Shown in pieces: positions 12,901 to 25,200 of a DNA stretch of 64,000 nt. The translations under genes and the position numbers were made by a program. Position 1 is the first letter of the stretch; every line of letters starts with the position of its first letter. Source of the stretch: Nematopogon swammerdamellus (Eukaryota > Arthropoda > Insecta > Lepidoptera > Adelidae); assembly GCA_946902875.1 (NCBI GenBank), contig OX336355.1, positions 12,371,347 to 12,435,346 on the forward strand, written 5' to 3'. The notes under the pieces are model-generated. The model searched no databases and was not told where the DNA came from. It worked only from the letters and a program-made list of their open reading frames with translations.

Positions 12901-15900
12901 ATATTTGAAATTGGATATGGTTAGGTTTTGTGTTTTCTGTGTGATACTGTGAATTAAGTGGTGCCGATATTTGCCTAAGCGTTGGTTAAACGCTTTACAA
13001 TCAGGTGATCCCGGGTTCAATTCCTACTTTTCAAATGCTTTAATTTTTTTAAATATATTTTTTTAAGTATTTTTGGGGCATTACTACTGTTTTCTTTTTT
13101 AAAGCTGCAGTAGTGTTGTGGTCTATGAATGTGTTCATAAAGGTACTAAAATTAGTTAAAAAAGTTGTTTGGATTTCTTTTCTTGTTTTTTGCAACTCAT
13201 TGAGTGTCTTGAGAATATTCATACTAGGTACGTACATAATTATTAAACGCAGGCATTTAAAAAAATCGGAAGTCCCGATCTTAAAATTACATGAGGGGAA
13301 TGTGTTGGGTAATTTGGTATTTAAGTAGGTAGGTACTTAGCGCACTACCGGTCACTGAAGTCACCAGCCGCCACTGCCTACAACACCCGTGATGTCAGCC
13401 CATAACACTTTGGTGAACTAGGTGCCATATCAGTGCTTCCCTTTATTTAATGTCGGCTACATTGAACTGGACGGAAAACACAAACTATTTACATAGCTGT
13501 TTCGACCGACGTTTCATTCAGTGTTTGTGTTTTCCATCCAGCTCAGTTTAGCCGGCACGACCAAAGGGAGCACTGACATGGGCACCTAGTTCTCCAAGAT
13601 ATTATGGGCTGACATCACGGATGTTGTAGGTGATGTAGCCAAATGTGTCGGTTTCCAGTAAAAAAAATATTATATACTTATAACTATTTAGGCCACAGCG
13701 CTCTCTCACCACACTGTTTTCAGTCAATATTTCACAGTAACACCACCTTCACAGGAGAAGTCGTATTCTTGGGGGTTATATTTTTAGCCCGTGCCAAATA
13801 CAGGCACTCAACCGCAAGAATATAACTCGGTTCATATCGGAAATCGGACTTGGGGGTGAGTTGTAAACTTTTGAGAGATCACGATATTCCTAGGTTGCAG
13901 TGACAACAGGGCTCAGGGGCCCCAACTCTCACACTTTAAATCATAATCACCAACACCGCATAAGCCACTCAAACACGCATTTTTTTTTTTATGGATACTG
14001 ACACGGTTGGCTACATCACCTACAACATCCGTGATGTCAGCCCATAACACCGGGTGAGCTTGGTGCCACGTCAGTGCTTCCCTTCGGTCGTGCCGGCTAC
14101 ACTGAACTGGACGGAAAACACAAAGTATTTACATAGCCGTTTCGACCGACCTTTCATTCAGTGCGGTGGTACCAACCCGGGCGGGTTAAACCCTACCACC
14201 TAGTAATATAAGAAGGGAGTCATATCCCTTAGTCGCCTTTTACGACATACACGGTGAGAGATGCAGTGGTGCTATTATTTTAAAGTACCGGCCCCACACG
14301 GTACATAACCACAAAGTATTGCCGTGTACTAACTGGTAGGCGTGGCGTGCATGGACACAGGCCGGGGGCGGCGCGCGGTGTGCGGGCGTCGCACCACACC
14401 GTCCGCGGGGGCGGCCGCCGCGCCACCTCCGCTGATGCTGGTGGAGGTGGCGTCGCGAGACACGCTCGGCGTACTGTCCACTGACATCACCTCCGCACCT
14501 GTCCACATGCAATACTGTTGCAATACCTAAATATCACACACGCTGAATCCCGACAATCGGGGTAAGCAGATTGATCGGTGTTGTGCTGCAAGAAATCTGG
14601 TAAATTACAGCACAACACCGACCACCACCTTTCGTAAAGTATTCGAACAAGATTCAATCGATCAAACAGCAAGTAAGGCACGAAGACCCACCTGCTGCGT
14701 GACTCGGTGTAAGTACCGTGCCAAGTTGACAGGTGGCGAGCCTGTCGCCCTTTAGCACGGCATCTTGTCCTTATCCCTTAGTCGCCTTTTACGACATGCA
14801 TGGGGAGATATTTATATAAACTTTATTGAACACCTTACATACATACCACACGCTGTATCCCGACAATCGGAATAAGCAGAGTAATCGGTGTTGTGCTGCA
14901 AGGACTCTTGTAAAATACAGCGCAACACCGACCGCCACGCTTAGCAAAATATTAGGACAAGATAACCAATCGAGCAGCAAGTAAGGCACGAAGACTCATC
15001 TGCTGCATGACTCGATGGAAGGACCCCGCCAAGGTGAGAGGTGGCTAGCCTATAACTGGATAGTATATGGATGGTATAGCAGCATTGGCTGTGTTCTCCT
15101 CTAGTCCATTATAGCCACCAATCCAAAATGAAGTCATTGGTAATGTACCTACCTTCGCGGAGGTGATACTGGCTGTGTTTTGGACCCTCCGACTCAGTCT
15201 CAACGGCTTACCTGATTTTGAGGCTTCAACTAGTAGTTTCCTACAGATTTTATTAGAATGTACTGGTTTTAAAAAGTTTTATGCTGATTTAGAAGCCCCA
15301 ATACATGTTAGAGCCCCAACTAGTTTTGAGCCTCAACTGGTTTTAGGTCTCAACTTTAAACATCAACTGGTTTTTAAGCATCAACTGGTTTTAAGCAACA
15401 ACTGGTTTTAAGCATCAACTGATTTTTAAACATCAACTGGTTTTAAGCATCAACTGATTTTAAGCATCAACGGGTTTTTAAGCATCAACTGATTTCACCC
15501 TTATTGGTTTTAGGACTTAATTTGTTTTATCGCACTATGACTATATTTTCCCTCGGTTACCTCTGGGCGTGCCAGCGATGGAGGCGGGGCGCGGGCGGCG
15601 GGGAGTGGAGGCGGCGCGGCGCACGCTCGTCACGCTCGCGGACATGGCAGAGCCGGGCCGCGACCCGGGCGTCGTCTCACCGGAGCGCAGATCTGTGAGT
15701 GTCGTACACTGTCAGATTGTGATATGAGGCAATACTCGTAGAGCGCAGTATTGAAGACAAGGAAACCACTTTTTTAATGTTATTTTATAAAAACTTACAA
15801 ATTAAATTTACAAAAAACAATCAACTCTAGTTTTATATAATGTATAAATTGTAGTAGCCATAATTAATTGTTGCCAGTAATAATTGTGTTTGTTGGAAAA

Positions 15901-18900
15901 TTGTCTGTGTTCCAATAGGGCTGGCATTATCATTGTGCATGCCAGCCTGAATTATAACATAAAGATTAAAAAAAACTCTTTTTGAGACACATGTACAAGT
16001 ATGGAAACAGATTTTAAAATTGTTTAAGTCATTTTGAAAAGGGTGGTTTTTCTGTCATCATTGCTCACATTTAAGTTTAACACAATGGCAAGTTATTTTG
16101 ATTATACACATGAGGCAGTGTAACACATAGGTATAAATATAAAATTCTTCATATTACATAATAGCGTAAATATAAAAGAATATGTATTATGCATAGTTAC
16201 GTTAGCTTTAGTAAGTTTTAAGTATTGTGCTGGGTTAGCTTGCATAGCAAATATGGAATGTAAATTTTATTGCATAAAAAACATTTTATGTATTATGATT
16301 TTATCAAAATAAGCGATTTCATGTAAAAACATATATTAGAAAATTTTACTCACCTCCATGTATTTCTATTATTGAGTTTAATATTTTTAAAAAATCTTGA
16401 AACAATTTCTAGCTATGGTGCATACCGACCCATAAGGTGCATTCTAACCTCGCTTATGAAATATCTATCTCCTCGCATGTTTCAAATACGGTGGTCCACC
16501 TTGCCAGTGCTAATTCATATCTAAATTTAATGTGTCCTTAAAATACATTTCCCATGAAGAAAGAGAAAATGAAAGGAGACAGAAAGTATAGAAGAACTCG
16601 GAAAATCAAGAAGATGGAAAAAACTAATCAAACAAAACCAAATCAACAAAATTTAGAATATGGGCCTACACACACAATTGACAATAAGAATATGAATATA
16701 GGAGGCAATTTAAATAAATCAATGACATTGTGAAACCAATAAAAACACATAAAATTGACATTTTGACAGTGATTTACAGTTTACAGAAGAATGTACAAGA
16801 GATACTGAACAAAATAGTACATTATGTGATATAGTTATTGAACATTAAACAAAATATAATTCAACGAAAAGGTTTCAAAAGCAAGACATTATCCTAGCAT
16901 AATGTTTTCTAAAGAACAGAATAAAAATGTAGACATTGTACATCAACAGATGAAAATTGCGACAAAGCAACGTTATACACAAAAGCAGAGAGGTGTCCCA
17001 CCACTGAAAGCAATGAAAACCATTTCCGTGTAGATCAGAACATTTTGGTTTAGATAGTGTTTAAAAAATCAATCACCAATAGTCCTAACTAACCAAATCA
17101 GAGCACCTTCTATAGAGACTTCTATATCCCTAACGAACGCAAAACAGAAGAACTTTAAAGCAAATATTATTTACAAAAGTCGTGAAGTCTGTTGACAGTC
17201 ATCCACCCACCAACAACAAACATTTTTCACAAAGAACTTTTAGACACAAATGCCATGAATTCAGTTACCAATAACTGAATATCCTTTAAGGTATCACAAA
17301 TCCCTATCGTTACCGTACTAGAAAACCCTAACAATTTCAGATCAGAATCTTAGAAAGAAGGTTATTCACAAAAGCCGAGAAGTCTGTAACCAGACCCAAA
17401 TTGCGACAAAGCGATTGTTATGCACAAAAGCAATAAAGTGTTATCGACCAACTCCCAAAAAGTTACTACACTGGAAGCACTGCTAACAATTTCCCTAATG
17501 GGTCAGTCTAAGAGAACCTTAAAGGGAATGTTATTTACAACAGCTGTGAAGTATGTAACCAATATCCCTAAAGAGCGCTAAAGAAGACCTTTAAAGGGTT
17601 ATTCACAAAGCCGTAAGTCTGTAACCAGTTCTTCCAGACCAACAGATCAAAATTGCGAAAATGCAACTTTCTATCCATAAAAGCAATTATGTTTTACCGA
17701 ACAACCCTCCAACTAAGGCTTACCACAGTGGAAGCAACGCTAACAATTATTACTCTAATGGCTTCTTAGGAGACCCTTAAAATGTTATTTACATAAGCAA
17801 TGAAGTCTCTTATCAAGATCCCTAGCAAACGCAAAACAGAAGACCTTTAAAGCGACTGTTAATACACAAAGCCGTAAAGTCTGTTCCCAATTCTGCCAGA
17901 TCATCAGACTAAAAGACCAAAATTGCGACAAAGCGACTGGTTATCCACAAAAGCGTGTGAAGGTGTCACCGACCCCGAGTTACCACACTGGAAGCAGCTT
18001 GTTACCGATCGCATAACCACCTTCGTAGCCCACTCTCTTACTATTTCGATTTCCGGCGAGATGCACCATCGACGGAGACGCGTGATGGAGAGTTCTCGCG
18101 GGTTGTATTCGGTCGAGTCGCGTCATCGAGTAGGCCCTACCTGGAGGGCGAGGCGCCGGGATTGTGGGCACTAGGTCGGTGCGGCGTCGTGCCACAGACG
18201 ACCACATCACCGGAGTCTGCCCCTCGGCGCTCTCATCTGCGTGAGATAAGCCCCAGTTAGGACTCATCAGTTGCTGGAGATTTCTAGTCGCCTGGCATTC
18301 CTAGTTATGGTGACTTAGTACTCTTGCAGTAAGTAATAAAATCTATGAATATTTAACAGGTATACCAGAAAATTATGAAGGTGGAAAGGCAAGAGTGTTT
18401 TAAGTTCAATTAAGTTTACAATTTAAATCCACAGTTGTGTTGTAGTTTTTAAACCCCTTTTGCATTTCCATCATCATAGATTGGTGTATCAGACTTTTTT
18501 TTATTTTCCGGTAATTTAATAGAGTTAATAGCGTAATAAGATCAAATGTTTTACCTCCACCCAATTAATTTTTTTCTTATTATAAGCATATCACGTACGG
18601 TGTTTTTAATTTTCAAACAGCGGGTACAATATTTAGAATAATTAGATACCGCTGTTCATCTTTCCTCTGTTTATTGAGAATACTGTTACAAACCAAAAAC
18701 ACGGTACTATCATTTAAATCTGAATATAGGCAACAATAATAAGCTATATTTGAAATATTCTGTAAGCCTGCCGTCACATTTCGACCAATAAGCGAATAAT
18801 TTGATTTCCATCTCCTTTTAATCAAACTCAGAAAGAGATGAAACTAAAATATTTAGCTTGTTTGGTATAACAATCGTGTGACCTGCAAAGCTTTCAAAAG

Positions 18901-21900
18901 CGTTCTCTTTTTTGTGTTAGTTTCATAATGCGTGGCAATTTTGCGTGATATTCGGATAGATATAATGTGTCCAATCATCGCTCGCAAGTGCTGAAAACAC
19001 ACAAAACATTAGCCATTACGACAGGTAGGTAGATCTAATACAAACAGTCTGAAGCAAAGAATTAAAAAGGATAGGTATAGTATCAAATTGTCGAGCAGGT
19101 GAAGATGTAATGATGTGCACAAAGATGAACTAACAAATTTCTGTCTGTGACACCTTTCTTGACCTCTCACATTGTTAGAATGCGATCAATCTAACTCTAC
19201 CACCGGTACGGCAGTGAGGGTATACAACATGCGCTCAATCTTATTAAAAATTATTGCCACTTGTAGATTATGTTGAAGACGAATATGACAATATCCTATC
19301 CTTTTAAATTCTTCGCTCGGAAGATTCTAAAGTTCCCACAAGAGGCGACGGACAATAAGTGTTGATGAACTAATTGCTAAAGTGATCTTGGCTGGCAAGG
19401 TTGAGGTGTTGCTTGAAGGTCATCTTATTATGTGTTTTAAATTTCTGTTGTGGGTTTTTCTTATGGAATGTGCCATGGTTGGGTACATCAGCTACTGCAT
19501 CCGTGATGCCCATTACACCTTCTCTATGGTTTGTTTATTATGAAGTGGTAATTTTTAGGGTTCTGTACCGCACGGGCCCTATTACTAAGCCTACGTCGCC
19601 CGTCCTACCTTTAAAAGGCTGAGTCTTTTGAACCGTAATACTGCAGGTTCAAATTTTCGTAGAATACGTGTTATTATAGCCTATATCCTATATCCTAACA
19701 AATAATAAAAACCGGCCAATTATGTAGTGGTGCCTTGGTGCGTGAGTCCGACTCGCACTTGGCCGATATTTTTATTCTTTCTGTATAAGAAACTGTAGGT
19801 ATGACTTTCGTCGTTGCAAGGGCAAAAATCTATTTGCACATATTGGTGAAATACACTTTGAGTATCTATGTATATGCCTATCATTCTGCTGCATAGAGGA
19901 ATGTACCTAAAGGAAATTTATTGGAAGGAAGGAATTAAAGGAAATGCATTAAACAGTGCATAAAGCGAACTGTTGCAACAGCTGACCGATAAACACGACA
20001 ATGGTTCGGTAGAAAACAATTTTTTTTTTATTATCAGTCACATTTCACAATGTTTGTGTAGTGCATGAAGGTAGTATTTTTTATCACTCTTATCACTTGT
20101 TATCATCAAGTATTTTCATTTCACACTGAGATCCGTTTCCCGACCATCTCTCAACATGTTTGAGTCAGTACTCGAACATTTTGTTTATTTTGATCCATTC
20201 CCTATGAAAAGCGGAAGTACTTACGTCTTTGCAGAACTTCAAAGCAGCAGGGAAGGATATAAAAATATTTAAGCAAAATGTTACATTGTAACCTTTTACA
20301 ATAAAAATAACTAGATACATTTTTCGATTACTGACCTCGCATACAATGAGAAATAATATTGTATTGTATATATTTATGGCACTCTAATAAAATATGGGCA
20401 AAAGGTAACACTTAATGCCTCTATGCATTTTCTAACAGAATACCTTAGGGGTATAATAAATACATAGCATCGTCAATTCATAGTATATACTGGAATGAGG
20501 TGAAAAAGATTGAATTTATGGTTTTATTTTGAAATAAACATAAATTTCTGCTTGCATTTGAATATCACGAAGATGTGTAGTATATCTTGACATTGCTGGG
20601 TGTATTATATGTATCTAATGTGAATTTTTATTTTAATGGATGGGTTCTCCATTCTCCGCCCATCCACAGATGAGTAATGCTCTAGTTTGTGGGGGACTAA
20701 TGTCATGGCGGTCTGTTAGGTACCTTTTTATGCCCCCTCTTAAAAGGAGCTGACGCTGTGCCCGGGGGAAATATATGGTGGGGGCAGTAGTTATTCCAAA
20801 TTGTTCTTTAGAGATACACACACACATACCAGATGATGTATCCCCACAATCAGGGTAATTTAACCCCGATTAATCGGTGTTGTGCTGCAAGGACTCTGGT
20901 AAATTACAGCACAACACCAACCACCACGTTTCGCAACATATTCGGACAAGATAACTATGATGCAGCAAGTAAGGCACGAAGAACCACCTGCTGCATGATT
21001 CAGTGGAAGTACCGTGCTAAGGTGAGAGGTGGCTATCCTATCGGCCTTTAGCTCGGCATCTTGTCATTATCCCTTAGAAGTATTTTAAGACATGCACGGG
21101 GAGAGATGCAGTGGGGCTCTTCTTTTTAAGTACCAGCCCACATATGGACGTGTGTTTATTTACGGTTCTTTAGATTAGAGATATTGTCACCCGCCAGGTG
21201 GGACGACGAAGTCAAGTTCGTCGGCAGAAAGCAGTGGTTCCGTACCACTGAAGGCCGAGAGGGCTATTGGAGAAGTGTATGTCCAGCAGTGGCATACACG
21301 GTGACTGACTGAGAGATATTACCAAGAGAATTGAACATCTGTTAGACTTCATTATTTAAACCATCTGTTGGATTGACCATGTCCTGAACTTGCAGTTGTG
21401 GAAAGGAAAATGGAGTTTGGGAAGACCACCCGCCCAGTTGGCACGACGACATCAAGTGCGTCGGCGGAAAGCAGCGGTTCCGCACCGCTGAAGGCCGGGG
21501 GGGATTGGAGAACAATTGGAGAGGCTTACGTCCAGCAGTGGACATTAAAACGCCGACACACTGGCCGTCTCGACCGACCGATAGATCGAATGATGATCAG
21601 TGCTTTTGTACCGTGTGGGGCCAGTACTTTAAAATAATAGCCCCACTGCATCTCTCCCCGTGCATGTCGTAAAAGGCGACTAAGGGATATGACTCCCTTC
21701 TTATATTACTAGGTGGTAGGGTTTAACCCGGGTTGGTACCACCGCAATGAATGAAAGGTCGGTCGAAACGGCAATGTAAATAGTTTATGTTTTCCGTCCA
21801 GTTCAATGTAGCCGGCACGACCGAAGGGAAGCACTGACGTGGCACCAAGTTCACCCGGTGTTATGGGCTGACATCACGGATGTTGTAGGTGATGTAGCCA

Positions 21901-22227
21901 ACCGTGTCAGTTTAAATTAAAAAAAAAAAAAAGTGACACGTGAGATTAGTACCTTTCTTCTCTCGTTCGGCCCGATCCAGGTCGAAGGTGGACGAGCGTC
22001 GGGTCAGCGGCGCAGATGTGAACATCACATTGCTAGTTGATGACGCTCTGCAAACATCAACACGAGCGAATCAGCGTCGAGAGTCGGTCAGTCCGCACTA
22101 GTGGTCCATCGAGGCGAGTTGTCAAGGCAAGATCATAGATTTTGGAAGGTACAGATTCACAACGTAGAACAAAAAAATGGAAGCAACAATTATTGTTTAC
22201 AATATAATCAAAAGATGGCGTTACCAG

Positions 22228-22272
<45 letters not shown>

Positions 22273-25200
22273 GGTTTGGGATTGGCTCTAAGCCTGCAAA
22301 CTAATCCCGCTTGGTTGGGGACCTTCGTGCAAAACCCCGCAATCTCCAGCTACCCCAGCCAGCCTATGTCTTCCATGAAAGCCACAAGTCGACCGGGGTG
22401 TCTGCAGACCGCCGCCCTTAGTCGCCTTTTACGACATACACGGGGAGAGATGCAGTGCTATAAAAGAATAGTGCAGGGCTATTCTTTTAGAGTACCGGCG
22501 CCACCCGGTACGGCGTTACCAGTATTGAATGAATTAATTATTTGAAATTTAAATTTATTAAAAACTTTCTCTGCTCATTAAACAATAATTTCTTAATGGA
22601 ATTACCATTGTATCATTTAAACATTATTTTGTTTTAGGATTTCACTTAAAAATAACAATTTTTCAACATCAAAATCATTGAAAATAATGGCTCCATCTAG
22701 TAGCACTGTGATAGAATTAAAAAAATTTGTAACGCCATCTAGTGGTACTACAAAATTTTATGCTTCCATTTTTTTGTTCTACGTTGTGAATCTGTACCTT
22801 CCAAAATCTATGGACAAGATACACTGACAAAAATAACTGGAAACAGTATGGTAAATTTAACAAAACTCTCAGTTACAGCCAGTGCTCGAATTGAACCGAA
22901 ACGCCGCACTATGGAAAATGGTAGAACAAACCCCCCAATTGAATTGATTCGTTTAATCCATTTTTGTGAAAATTATTTTTAATCTGGGCTTGTTCTACCA
23001 TCTTCCATAGAGTAGCGTTCCGATGCGTTCCGTATCAATTCGAGCACTGGGTTAAATTATTACAAACAGTTGACATTTAATAGAAAAGTTGGTTTTAGTA
23101 GCCAATTTTCTCAATGTATGGATAGCGACATAAAAAAATTTTCTCTTCACCTATTTCAAACATATTGTTCTTCAATTAAAAACAATTCACCTACCGCCTT
23201 TTCGCAATAATTAACGACATGCACACATAGTCAGTATGAAAATAAATTCGATAGTTGTAATGGCTAGACAAAGGACTAAGTTAAAGCCTTTTGCTGTCAA
23301 AAACGAAACAAAGCAAAATACTTCCTATGATCGATGACATAAGATGCATTTTACCTTACAGATTTATCAATTGTGATTTTAGTCAAATCTGTTACATGAT
23401 AGCTTCCGTTCGCCAACTTCTCAAATTTATAACGACTGTATCTCAAGTTATTAAAGATATTAGTTTATTTTTGTATCTTGGTGCTAAGCATGTACAGTGC
23501 CTACAGTAAATATGATTTAAAGTGTGAGAGTTAGGGCCCGTGAGCCCTGTTGTCACTGCGACCTAGGAAGATCTATTGAGATCTCTTAAAAGTTTACAAC
23601 TCACCCCCAAGTCCGATTTCCGATATGAACTGAGTTATATTCTTGGGATTGAGTGCCTGTATTTGGCATGGGTTAAAAACATAACCCCCAAGAACATGGC
23701 TTCTATTGTGAATTGTGTGAGTACCTCACATTCACAAAGGATGTCTATGTAAAGCAGTCAATAATGGATATTGATCTTTAGAAAGACACAATGCGGTTGT
23801 AGAGCGTCGTTCCTGTCGCACGTCTCTGTGCGTCAGGGACGACACTCTACAAGCGGATTGTCTCTTTCTAAAGCTGGATGTTCATAATTTACTGCCGGGC
23901 ACTGTACATGCTTTATATCAATCAATCAATACTAATAATAAATATGTAGGGGATGGTCACGGAGTAAGTTACTTTGCTTTATGAGATATTGCGTTTGTAC
24001 ACTCTATGTATGATACTAAAATAAAATTGACGATTTTTAGAAATCTTTTCTGTATGTATGTATGTTCCTCCATAACTCTTAAACCGATGATGCGAATTTT
24101 ATGAAACTTCGTACAAGCACATTTACCTATACGAGACACAGGATAGGCTACATAAAATTCAGTTCCGGTTACAAACAGAATTGTTCCGCGCGCCGAAATA
24201 AAGGTACGGGGTAGCGGGCTTACTTACTTTCTTCTTTTTAAATACAAATTTCACGCGAGCGAAGCCGCTGGCAAAAGCTATTTCTTCATAAGATATGTAG
24301 ATGCAAAAAATTCACCTTACCGAAAACAAAGAGAAAAAAAATATGTGTCGAACCTGAACCATCGCCTAAAGTAGCGCAACTCAACTCCATCTATTAGAAC
24401 ATTGTGTGGAATTGGGTTACGCCATTCTATTAGACTGTATTGGGATGAGTTAGTATCTGCTTAATTGTTCTTTATGGCGAAATAAATATCTGAATCTGAA
24501 TTGAATATGTGGCATTTTGAGACCAATCATTAATTAGTAGATGTCGGAATTTTTTCCAGACGTTTTATATTTATTGTAGTGTTTATGAAAGACTAGCTGT
24601 GCCCGCGGCTCCGCCCGCTCTCATATTTCACTTCACTGCTAACCTCATAAGCCATTTAGCGTGATAGTAAGTAGCCTATAGTTGATGGGAAGAATCAAGC
24701 TATCCGTAGATTTTTTTTTTATTAAAATCGGTTCAGTGGTTCTCGAGTTATAAGCGGACAGACGGACACTCAGACTGAAAGCAGACGTTGGATTTTATTA
24801 TAGGTAAGGATATTTAATAATTTTATTTTATTTATCCTTCATTCCGGTGAAGGAAAACACTGTACAGGAACCAGTACCTACTCTTAGTTACTAATGGGTT
24901 ATTGTGCACAAGGGTTGGTTGGAAGAAATTTAATTCTGCAATAAGTGCGCTCTTCCTGTCCATATGGCCCCCGAGGATCTGAAACTGTATCTTAGATCAT
25001 TAAAGAGGGCATGAATAGGCATCTACCAGGTCGGCATGGCATTTGCAACACCCGCATACGACCGAATGTCCAATGGCGTCGTCAGACACCTTATGCGTAG
25101 CTCGGCGCCAGAAACATGTTGCGCTTTCTATAAAAAAAAAACTTTACAATCTGTCCATCACACATCGTAACACTATTCCGACCCCATTGAATGACAAACA

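Larger units (their letters stand above)
15693..20810. other. Large ens intron, mostly unclassified sequence
   Basis: AT-rich. It contains a diverged repeat block (16955-18260) and degraded SINE pieces near 19448-19525. No exon-like open segments with splice sites were found on either strand. Positions 15700-16950 and 18260-19440 hold nothing recognisable. Confidence 0.55.

Noticed and set aside
22177..22545. Frame with a poly-leucine run resembling a signal peptide
   Set aside because: The leucines come from a TTG microsatellite that is the tail of an inserted SINE.
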